DNA of 64,000 nucleotides, from assembly GCF_958295425.1 (NCBI RefSeq), contig NC_081138.1, positions 28,866,402 through 28,930,401 of the forward strand. Reading direction: 5' to 3'. Position numbers and translations under genes: made by a program. The notes below the pieces were generated by a model. It did no database searches and was not told the DNA's origin. It was given only the letters and a program-made list of their open reading frames with translations. This stretch comes from Solea solea. Its lineage: Eukaryota > Chordata > Actinopteri > Pleuronectiformes > Soleidae. Shown piece by piece: positions 50,650 through 61,130 of this stretch (the stretch's first letter is position 1; every line of letters begins with the position of its first letter).

Positions 50650-50860
50650 TAAAACTTTATTAATCCCCTTAGGGAAATTATTGTTTCTCTGCATTTGACC
50701 CATCCTAGAATTAGGAGCAGTGGGCAGCCACACTGAGTTTGCGCCCGGGGAGCAATGGGGGTTGGGTACCCCAGCCCTTTTGACCTGGTGGGGACTTGAA
50801 CCGGCGACCCTCCAGTTACAAGTTCTGGTGGCTGCTCACATGTGTGATAGCCAAAGAGTC
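50650..50860 (-). mobile_element. tRNA-derived SINE on the minus strand
   Basis: Read on the minus strand it contains ttgtaactggagggtcgccg with gttcaagtccc, a B-box of RNA polymerase III. It continues with ccccattgctccccgggcgc, gtggctgcccactgctccta and gatgggtcaaatgcagaga, ending gggattaataaagttt. That is the standard layout of a widespread fish tRNA SINE. The A-box side is diverged. Not a functional tRNA gene: no cloverleaf. Confidence 0.85.
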
Positions 50861-50994
50861 TGCGTAGAAAGGCGAGAAACATACTGCTCAGCTCGAATTC
50901 CGTCATTGATTGCGCATGAAACAAAGGAGGAGACTCGCGTATAGCTGACTGAAGGCACTTGGTCTAGACTACAGCGGTGTGTCGTGAGTGTATT

Positions 50995-51016
50995 TGTGAG
51001 TGAGTGAGTGAGTGAG
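50995..51016 (+). repeat. (GTGA)n microsatellite
   Basis: About five gtga units in intron 1. Confidence 0.85.
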
Positions 51017-51019
51017 CAT

Positions 51020-54000
51020 TGGCTAACTGTGCCAGTTTACCCGGCCAATGTTAGCTGGCTGACATTGGGGGGTGGTCAGGATTTGGGCCACAGAGATGGG
51101 AAGTTTACATGCCCATTTGTTTTTGTTTTTTCCCCCCACCACACTGAAATCATAATTGATAACGTGGACACTGGCAGACAAGGCTAAACAGAATGGCAGC
51201 AGCAGCATTCAGCAGCAATTTAGTCAGAAACAATCAGGCAGAAAGAAAGAAAGGAAGAAAGAAAAACCCATAAATGACTTGCACAAGAATTTATTCCAGT
51301 GCATGCTGCGAGGAGTAGATTGTCAGCGGCGTCTTTCATTTCCCCTCGCCAAGCCAGAGACATAAAAGATACTATCCATAGTGTATTGGCGGCATTATTT
51401 ACTAATAAGTTGGACTCTGCCATTGGTTACTATCTTAATTTAGCCACCACGGTGTTATGGGAGATGAATTGCCTCTTACAGCCTTATCTGGGAATAGGTG
51501 TGAAAGCAACTTTGTCATATTCAATAAGGGTGGAAATGCAAGGATTCATTTAAGATAATGTATTTGGAAAAAGGGTCTACCCTTTTGAGGTTGTCTTGTT
51601 TATTCCGGTGCAGTGTGAGTGGTCCACAATCTGCTTTATTTAATTTTTTTTGTTAGTTGTCTTGGACCTTTTCTTCTGGGCTGGATGTCACTCCATGCAC
51701 AGTTAAGTCCATCTACGGTGTAGATGTATAAAAGCAGGGAATCGATTTATGGAAGGAAGCGGGTCCACCTTTGCTGTGCTGTAGGTGTGAATGTGCCCCC
51801 ATTTCAGTTTGTTAGTGTTAAGTGTATTTTCCGTTGACCTTTTGCACAACACACAGTTGTTTCCATGTCAAGTGCCATCGTGTGTCTTTCTATCATCCAT
51901 TAACTGTAAAATGTTGTATTCTTTAAGCTGGCAGGGCATAAATTCTCTTCTAAAGTCTCCTCGTCGCTCCAAACATTTATCTGGATCTCTCTTCTGTGCG
52001 CCGGCTTCTTCAACTATGGAAGCTGCACAGAGCGCCGAGTAATTTGACTCCCAACCACATTATGTGGGTGCGTTAGTCTGACTTAAATCAGATTTAGCAC
52101 AATTTCAGTTAGACGACCGTGATTTCATGCCTTTCAAAATGCCCAGAATTTAATGCAATGCTTTTTTAGTCGTGTAAATTTGGAGTTTGGTTACTACGTA
52201 GGTGCGTAGTGATTCATTGGTTGGACTGGTTATTAGTTATTTATCGGCCAATTTTTGCAAATGACCTAATTAATGTTTGATGATTTTTGATGATTTCATA
52301 TTTACATGTGATTTTTTTTATCAGAAAAAAAGTGCAGACATGAAAAGTAGATTGCACAGATGGACGGATGTTCAAATAGGGGTTAATGAATGTATATGAA
52401 TGTATGAATGTTAATGTATTATTTATATACAGTTATATTTGATCAGATGGAGAGAAAATTGGCTAAATCTATAACACTGGCATCAGTTATAGGTCATCCG
52501 CTGCCCTGATTTTTAAAAAGTCGACCTTTACCCCCGTCGTCAAGATTCAGTCGTCTCTGATTCTCACATTTTCTTTTTCTAAAAAGAGACGGGAGTTCAC
52601 AGGTGGTAACAGAAGGAAGATTCACTTGTGATATTTCTCTCCTGGGAAAAGTCCCCCTCACCCTCGCCCCCAGCATTTCTCTTGTCACTGCTCGGGGATA
52701 TTGGGGGTCACATTGTCGCGCAGTGGTTGTTGACTTTGGGGAATCGTAGTTGAGAGTGTTACACAATTACAGATCAGCCCTCCTGCTAATGTATATTTTC
52801 AGCAACACCCTCAGGACCAACCTGAAGCCTTATTAAAGATACTGTTTACTACACCGACGACACTAATCACTTCTCCTACTTTCACCCCCTGGCCAAGTTT
52901 GTGTTTGGTGCGTGAGCCATTATTCATATATGTATCATAGCAAACGAAGGCGCTGTGCCGTGTTTATGGTCTTCCTTTTTTCTTTTTTTTTTGCCCACAG
53001 TGCCTTTTTGCCTCTGGAGGACTAGTCTCTGAATAGCAGTCCTGAGCTTGACACCAATGATAAGGCTCAGAGAGAGAGAGTGAGCCGCACAGTGCCAGAG
53101 GAAAACCCACATGGGTATATCATGTTGGAAGTGTCAAGGATGCAAATACATTTCGACCCAGGGGACTTTTTATTTTTGTTTTTCAGACACACACAAGTAG
53201 ACATGGCTGAGGTGATTTGCTAAATAAGTTGCCCCCTCAGAGACGCGGGAGTAAACACGCATTAAGCCCCGGATGAACACAAAAATTGTCAAGGAAACAT
53301 CAAATGCTGTCAACAAATCCAAACAACAGTGGTGAAATGAGTTTTACTGATGTGACTGTGACATTGTTGTTGTTGTTGTTGTGTTGAAGGAACATACAGG
53401 AGATGGTTTCTACCCCCGAAGAGCCTCAGTGATGGGCTCGCTGCGGTGAAGCCACGGGGGGCTTTTGATGAATCAAAATCAATAGTGCAGGTCCTCCAAC
53501 ATGCAGGCAAACAAACAGAGCCACAGCACTTCATTGACGGCTAACTCTTAGGTCTGTGAACATCATTCAACACTTAATATAGTGATAGTGGAGCAAAAAA
53601 ATGATTGATTAAATTCAATGATTAAAAACAAATTAAAAAAATAATGGTAAAATGAAAAGGTGGGATATATTCAACTGTTTTTAACAATCCATCCACCAAA
53701 ACCAAAAAGTCTGACTCAATGTTGCTGTTCGACTGACTGTTAAAGTCTGTTATTATTTAGCACATGGGTTATAAAATCTTAAACGTGTTGCCAACAGCAT
53801 CTGGAGTGAGTGGCTACACAATTAACTACAACAAGAGTTTTTTAGCAGCAGTCAAACACGTTGCACTGCAGGTGTTTCATAATTTCTTGTTTCTTTGTTG
53901 ACTCACAGCCACATTTTTACATTAATTTTTATTAAACAGTTCAAAAGTAATAATGGCATACAATAAATATGGAAAATTGAACTACATGGTTGCATAACAG

Positions 54001-56060
54001 TTGGTTGGTTGTCATCGCAACTGTTTGACTAACTAAATAATAATTTAGTTTTATTTGGCGAGCTACTGCTTTACATTCTACTGCAGACATTCTCAGATTT
54101 CATAGGTTTTTAGTACAGATTCTGTACCATTCTTGAAAATTAGTGATTGAATGATTGAGTGATTTTGGCTTTTTTCATGGGCATTCATTAAATGCAAAAA
54201 AACTAAATTCATGATTTTTGGTGGCATCAGGACCAATTTTGACATAAAGTTGAATTTAAAGGATGCTAAAATTGAAAGAGTTTATAAAAAACAAAGTTTT
54301 TGGGAGTCACCATAGACCACAAACTTTGTTGGAAACCAACACATAGAACACATTAAACTTAAATGATCCAAATCTATTGCTGTTCTTTATAAAACAAAGG
54401 ATTTATTGAATAAAAATTGCCTATATGTCATTTGGGGAAACACAAACAAACAAACAAACAAACTTTGATCACTATATGTTTACTTTTTACATGAATGTAA
54501 CTGAAATAAAGATATTCATCCATAATCTATATTATGTCATATGCACAGCAGCATATTGGATAGCATATTTTTTTATATAGAAATAAATAACTTATAGTCA
54601 CATTTAAATTGGGCTATTTCACATCTGCAGCGCTGTCGTCGGCCTAATGCCAGAGATCAAATGTCCGACGTCACCTCTCAAATGAGCAGATGACGCTTCA
54701 CCAAGTACCAAGCGAACAGGTAATTATATTCTATCCGAGAAGGACTAGCGGTTACCGAGGACAGGATATACAAAGGAAGCGTGTTGTTCCAGTTACAAAT
54801 TAGGAAACTGATACCGAGAACAGAAGTTCGTGACCCCGTTTAGTGTGATCTCGTTTGTGGCTTTGAGGTTGAAAGACTAATTGTAGATCGTGATCATTTT
54901 TATGTTAATGCAGAAACGTAGGGGGCTGATCTCAACCCTGGGTCACATTTCTGGGCTTTAATTATATCATTAAATAATAGGGTTTGCAGTGAAATGCCTC
55001 CGGGACTTTAATGGCACTCCTGTGTGTCGGCGCTGAGCTCTGCCCTTTGTTCTTTCTTCCTGTGGTGCCTCATTTCTGTCTTTCTTTTTTAACTCCACAG
55101 TGTTTCTTTCACTCCGTGATCTCTGCGAGCCAAAATTATACCGACGTTTGCAGATGTTGCGGATTCCTGCAAAAGATATTTCAAAAATAAAGTGTCTTTA
55201 CCTAAAGAGAAAAGTTTGCCGTTAGATTGTAAGAGTTCCACTTAGCCGCACGGAGTTCCTGTGCACGACAGTGGTTCATATTGTATCTTTTGATAGAATT
55301 GGCCGCTAATGAAGCATGTTGGATGTATAACTTGCAGAGTGCCATCAGAATTCATCTGGAACTAAAGAAGTACAGCAGGGGTGAGCCGACACTTCATTTG
55401 AATCACCTATCCGTACAGCTGATGAGAGTGTGGGGGCAGTCTTGCAGCGAGAGATCTCCAGGCTCACTAGGCTCACACCACTGACTCGAACGGGGCCGCA
55501 CAGTGCATCTCCGGGGAGTCTTGCCGTCGTGACAACCACAGCGAGCTCTCATAACCTTAATGTCAGGAGGAAGGGCCGCTTTCAAGGTCTCGTCGCCCTG
55601 AGAATGTTGATGAGGCTTGAGGAGAAGAAAATCTCCAGCCTCCGCAGTTAGAGTTTCATTAATTCCAGGCCTGCTGGAGAAGAGGTAGAGGAATTATGTG
55701 AAGGGCTTATTGAGATTTACGAGTTAACAAGTCCGCGTCCAGTGTTTACATCTGTTGGACATTTCCTCATGTGTCGCGCGGAACATCTGCCATTGTGATG
55801 CGTCTTGGCGCGCCGTCGTTCTCTGGCTCCTGCAGGGCTGAGTCTGAAACGTAGCCAAGCTCGATCTCCTGCTCCCAGGATCCCCGCCGTTTCCTGTTCC
55901 CCCCCGCGTAAGCCGCCCGCTAAATGAGTGGGCTGGTCATCTCACACCCCGGGGCTCTACCTCGGGGCTTTTCAGACCACCAGCTGCTCTGTTTAGGACT
56001 GGAGTCATGCACCAGTTAGCATGCTGAAACAGTGCACAAGGCTTTAGCCTCACCGCGTGT
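51020..56060. other. Intronic unique DNA
   Basis: No exon or recognised mobile element. Contains a (TTG)n run at 53364-53381 and a CpG-richer part at 55420-55930 that has no coding signature. A word pair tatcggccaatt.ttgca links 52242 with 40651, suggesting another old repeat. Confidence 0.5.
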
Positions 56061-56066
56061 CTCCTC

Positions 56067-56097
56067 TTCCTCCTCCTCCTCCTCCTCCTCCTCCTCG
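56067..56097 (+). repeat. (TCC)n microsatellite
   Basis: About ten trinucleotide units in intron 1; the minus strand reads as poly-Arg in one frame, an artefact. Confidence 0.9.
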
Positions 56098-56680
56098 TCT
56101 GAGCGACGACGGTTTTTAACCTAACATAAGTCAGCTGCATTTTTTAGAATTGTGCATTTCACGGCTGTTGATGATTAATCGGCGTGACGACTGTGCTTGA
56201 TCAAAAACACCGGCCTCAGAAACTGAATATGCTGCCTGGCATTGGCTCTTTTATTGTGGGTCGACCTCAGCTGCTGGGCATTAGTGTGATGAGGGGCACG
56301 GCTTGTGTTGCTCTCCGTCGTCGCAGGGCTTCACTGCGGGGCTGTAACGGTATCAAGTCACATCAAAATGTTCAGTTCCAGGCAGATACTGGTTCATTTT
56401 TTAACAGTATTGGTTGTGTAATATCATTCCCAGAGGCCGAAGCAATGGTGTAATGATTTTTAATTAATTTCTATTAAATTTTATAGTGCAAAATCGCAGC
56501 AGCATAGTACATTATCTGTGCTGTGAGAGTCAGAAGTGAGAGTTTCTCAAGGCATTTTCACAGAGTTGGGGTCAAATGATGATTTGTGAACAGCTTCAGC
56601 AGTTTGGTGCTAAGTGTTAGATGTGTTCGAGCACCGTCTATCATGCACTTTGAGGATATTTGCACGTTTTCCAGCTGTAT

Positions 56681-56702
56681 ATGATGATGATGATGATGAT
56701 GA
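56681..56702 (+). repeat. (ATG)n microsatellite
   Basis: Seven trinucleotide units in intron 1. Confidence 0.9.
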
Positions 56703-57779
56703 AAGTGTGAGATTGTCGCATTTTCCTCAAAGCATGAGAGAATATATAGCCAAAAAAACCATCAGTCAAATAGATTTATGTGTTCAGTTTTTCATCTGGT
56801 GGTTTGCAGCACACCTGTTTTCATTTTATTAGCTGTATGTACTGTATTTATTGTATAACCCTTTTCACTATAAGGGTAAAAAATAAGGTAAAAACAGCCA
56901 ATAACCTACATTAAAAAACCCACATTAGGCTGTGCATAAGATCTCTCTTACTGTCTTATTTCCACACACAGCTTTAACCTGCTGTAAATTGTGCTGGAAG
57001 GTCCCAGTAATTATAAAAAGCTCTGCTGTATATCGCAGGTCTGCTTTAATAGAATACATGCATGACTGAAGCTGTGGAGGCCATAAGTTCCACTCAAGTG
57101 CTCGACTGCTACGGTGTCTTACCTTTGACATTTACCATCACGGGAGTCTCTGACCTGGGATTACGCACATCGGTTTCAGATATATTAGGAAAGTGCAGAA
57201 ATGCTCAATAAAGCATTAACGCATAAGAAATTGGAGGTGAAATTATTTGAGGAGCAGAGCCGAGCCGAGCCGAGGGGGTCAGGTGGGAGGGAGGAGTGTG
57301 GTTTATATATAAGGCTCAACATGAGCGCTGCAACCTGTGCTTCACAGGCACCGAGTCTGCAGAAGGTCTTGTGCCGATCAGATTTCAAAGCATATTTGAA
57401 GATGCCTGACTACAATAAATGGGAAAACTTGATATTCCCTGCCTGGGATGCTTTGGTTTAAATACACTTTTTGGCCCGTGACTCAGTGAATACAGAACAC
57501 AGCCTCATGTGTACTCAGTGGTTCAGAACTTTTAACACAAAGGTTTTCTTTTTCATCAAATAAATCATGTCTGCACTATGAAAAATTTTCATTTTTTGTC
57601 GTTGTGTCTGTTTGAGGCTGAAAAACAGGCGTTTTCAAGCATTGCTGTGACGGTGGTGCAAACAGAGGCTCTCTAACCGTTATCTTTATGTATTATTTGT
57701 GTATCTTATGTTGGATTCTTTTTGATTGAACTGTATTTCAGAAGATCTCCCGCTACCATTGTTGTCTTGCACAACTACA

Positions 57780-57794
57780 AGATATATATATTTA

Positions 57795-57852
<58 letters not shown>

Positions 57853-57896
57853 CATATATGTGTGTATATATATATATGTTTATATATATATATATG
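57780..57896. repeat. (TA)n microsatellite, about 117 bp
   Basis: A long TA run with scattered TG and TTT interruptions; likely highly polymorphic and cruciform-prone. Confidence 0.95.
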
Positions 57897-58184
57897 TTCT
57901 TTCATTCTATTGCTTTCTAATCTATTTCCATGTCATACCTGACTGAAGGAACTTTTGTGTGTATACAGCAGCAGTAAGGAACACACTTACATAATAATAA
58001 TAGTCCTCACATTAGACGATACATCTAATCTGGATACAGAACAATTGTTAACCTTCAGACATCAGGGAGTATATTATAGCTGGAAACTGAGCGTCCTTAA
58101 TGTAGGTTTGCATCGTCTGGTTAACTGTTCTAGTTTGAACGAAATGCTCCACTTATTTGTAGAGGGCGATTTTATACATAATCC

Positions 58185-58407
58185 ATTCATCTGTCGAGTA
58201 TTTTCTCGAATAATCATGTGGTCTTGTTTTGTTCACAAGTGAAAATCATTCAGTTTGAATGATTTCTTTGTTATGTGGAGCAAAGAAAAATAGAAAATAT
58301 TCACATTTAAGAAGCTGAAACGATCACAAATGAAAAAAGCTTCAAACGATTCATTTAGTAATCGATTCATAATCTATTGTTCGAGTCATTTTCTTCAGCC
58401 CTATTTA
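58185..58407 (+). mobile_element. 'GGGCTGCAAC...GCAGCTCT' MITE family, copy D (internal deletion)
   Basis: attcatctgtcgagtatttt and ctcgaataatcatgtggtc are joined directly to cttgttttgttcacaagtga, skipping the middle block present in copies A and E. It continues gagcaaagaaaaatagaaaa, cacatttaagaagctgaaac and ends ttcttcagccct. Confidence 0.8.
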
Positions 58408-58455
58408 TTTGACTTTTCTCATTTGTCCCAAGTGGTCGTTCAGCTCAGCACCCGA

Positions 58456-58480
58456 CTGCTGTTGCTGCTGTTGCTGCTGT

Positions 58481-58512
<32 letters not shown>

Positions 58513-58513
58513 C
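58456..58513 (+). repeat. (CTG)n/(CTGTTG)n repeat, 58 bp
   Basis: Alternating CTG TTG CTG units merge into a pure run of seven CTG. It lies 50 bases after the MITE copy D. It is intronic, so not translated in the glypican transcript. Confidence 0.95.
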
Positions 58514-59484
58514 AATAGTGCAAAGAATGTGATGCCTTCCAGCTCTTATCACCTTTGCAGAAATTCAGAACACGCTGCCAAGTGCCCCGGCTGCATTTAG
58601 GTGCACTGTAATTAAACCCTTTGATTAGACATACTAAATATAATGTGACTGTGATGGTTGTGTGAGGTCCTCGGGCAACAAAGAGAGAGAGAGACTGAGC
58701 GGAGCTGCACATTATCGCAATGTAACAGGTTTTTTTGGGGGGCAGGTGATGAACTTTGACAAATGTCTGATTTATGCTCCAAACCATTATATTTATCTGT
58801 CCGTTACTGTCACACAGTACAGTTTTTTTTCCCCCTCCAACCCGTGGAAGTTAGTTGAAAGTTAGGAAATCTTTAGCAGCCTCCAAGTGTGTTAACATAT
58901 GGTCGGAGCGATGGAGGGAATTATCTGTGTCATCTTGTTTGGACATATTCAATTTGGGTCTCGGGGCCCCGGTGGAAATAGTTGAAAGTGGGTGATTTGG
59001 GTGATAGAGAGCAGATCCAGATGGCAGCGCAGCAGCAAGATCAATCGAGCTTGATGCATTTTTCCCTCTTCAACGCAGAGACAGATGTGGTTTAACACAG
59101 TAATTGGTTTTTACTTCTCACTTGACATGTAGAAACACCTGAGACGGCGTTTTCAAAGTTGCTTGTAAAAAAAACAAGCAACAAACTCCGAAGCATGTTT
59201 TATTTTGTCATAACGAGTAGTAATAATCGTTATTATTTGTCATTTCAGGTTAAACTGGCTGTTTTATGCTGCATATAACCCGTGTTTTACAGCAGTTAGA
59301 ATGATGGGAGATGGTTTGTATTTATAGCTCTTTACTTTCAAGCACTTTCAACTGCATTTTTCCACATCTACACAATATGCATCGCTATCACACGTCATTC
59401 ACACTCATTTACACGTACGGTTGGCACAGCTGTTGGGAGCAAATACTTGCAGGAGGACATATTGCAAGTAGATTAGAGCTCAGA
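58514..59484. other. Intronic unique DNA
   Basis: Nothing recognised apart from a short (GA)n at 58681-58693. Confidence 0.5.
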
Positions 59485-59738
59485 TTAGAGCAGAATTGTC
59501 AGCTAATTGATTCATCAGTTTGAAGCTTTTTTCATGATTAAAACAAGATTTCTGATTGTTTTACACAATGTTTATCACAATGTTTATCATTGTGGACAAA
59601 AGAAGATGTTCTAGAACATCATAAATTCCTGCTTTGACAAACACTGATCAACATTGTTTTAACATTTTCTGACATTACTCGATTAATGGAGAAAATACTA
59701 CGCAGATTAATCGATTATGAAAATAATCACAATTGTCA
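59485..59738 (-). mobile_element. 'GGGCTGCAAC...GCAGCTCT' MITE family, copy E (reversed)
   Basis: On the minus strand it reads gtgattattttcataatcga, ttaatc, aatgtcagaaaatgtt, gatcagtgtttgtcaaagca, cttcttttgtccacaatga, aatcatgaaaaaagcttcaa, the same order as copy A. Copies A and E share the aatcttgttttaatcatgaa block, which copies B and D lack. Confidence 0.8.
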
Positions 59739-60858
59739 AACTGACAGGTAATCAACAAAATTCAGCCAATCCAGGTAATACTTATTTTTCTACTTCATAG
59801 AGAGTTCATGTGTTAACCCGAAAATGTTCATTTCAAAGAAAGCTGCTAATTGAGCTGCTTTCTTTCTTAGAATTCTGAATTTAATCTCAGAATTCATGGT
59901 TTTTTTGTATATATATATCACTACTAAATATAAATATAATAGACTACTAGATATAAAATGAATCATGACTTAAGAACACATAAGAAGACAACAAGACAGA
60001 TTACCATGGGTGCACCTGCGGCACAGATGTGTGCCGTGTGAGCACTAAGGGTTAAACAGAACATACAGAACAACAGGTTTTTTTTATACCTTATTTTGCC
60101 CAAAGCTTACTTGTGACATAAGATACAGTCGTACATCATTCAACAAGCTTTAATTCCACCACGTGTGTCTGGACGAGCTCCCGTTCGCCCTCTAATCTAG
60201 GTTGTGTCAGCTGAATAAAGGCCCCTTTAAAATATACTGCAGTCCAAATAAAGAAAGGACAGTCACGACACAGATGTGTGAGGGGCCAAAGCTCTACCTG
60301 AGTCAATAGATCTCACAGATAGAGGTGTCAACCTTTCACAGGAAGCTGGGGCACTGCCAGCCTTTTAGCTTTCCAGGCCCAAGTCTGCTGAACTTGGCTG
60401 AACCAGCGAGGCCGCAGAGAAACGGAGAGGGAAAACAAAAAGGGAAAAAGTTGAAAGACAAAGAGCGGCTCTGTCAGGGACTGTCATTGAGAGAAATTCT
60501 TGACTTTGCCCATGTAACATGGCTCATATTTCAATAGATTTTATTCTCATGCTAATACACTGTACTGAAATGAGTGACACAAGAGTTTTTCATCAACAAG
60601 CATAATCTATAATCTCTGGTTTTTTTTGAGACAATACAATAGAACATGGAATAAAAACAATGAATTTTAAACCTGAGCTAGTTTCAGTAATGGTAGTTTA
60701 CGGCTTTAGGTCCTTAATGACTCTACTTTTCCCAGCTGGATCTGTAATGTATTGAGTTCTAAATTTTATGTTCTACACCAACAAACAAAATCAATCTCCA
60801 CCTTTAAGGTCTCATCCTTGCATCAGAGTATAGCAGTAATTATTCTGAGGGCATCACA
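59739..60858. other. Intronic unique DNA
   Basis: A single unit resembling the downstream array (tagaattctgaatttaatct at 59869) occurs here. Otherwise no feature seen. Confidence 0.5.
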
Positions 60859-61130
60859 TGTGACTTTAATCTCTTTTTTACTTTAGAATTCTGACTTTTT
60901 TCACCAAATTCTGACTTTTTTCTCCAAATTCTGACTTTTTCACTTTAGAATTTTGACTTTTTTCTCAAAATTCTGACTTTAATCTCAGAATTCTGACTTT
61001 TTTACTTTAGAATTCTGACTTTTTTCTCAAAATTCTGACCTAAATCTCTGAATTCTGACTTTTTTACTTTAGAATTCTGACTTTGTTCTCCAAATTCTCA
61101 CTTTAATCTCGAATTCTCACTTTAATTAAT
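60859..61130 (+). repeat. Tandem array of about 12 units of 'AATTCTGACTTTTTTCTC' (about 21 bp)
   Basis: Units alternate between endings ctttttactttag, cttttttctc(c/a) and ctttaatctc, so a higher-order pattern of two or three unit types is visible. Unit length is about 20-22 bp and divergence between units is low. The boundaries are sharp. Confidence 0.9.

Noticed and set aside
50795..50835. tRNA-like B-box sequence on the minus strand
   Set aside because: Belongs to a SINE body; no acceptor stem or anticodon arm can be formed.
57780..57946. Tyrosine/isoleucine-repeat open frames
   Set aside because: Pure translation of a TA microsatellite.
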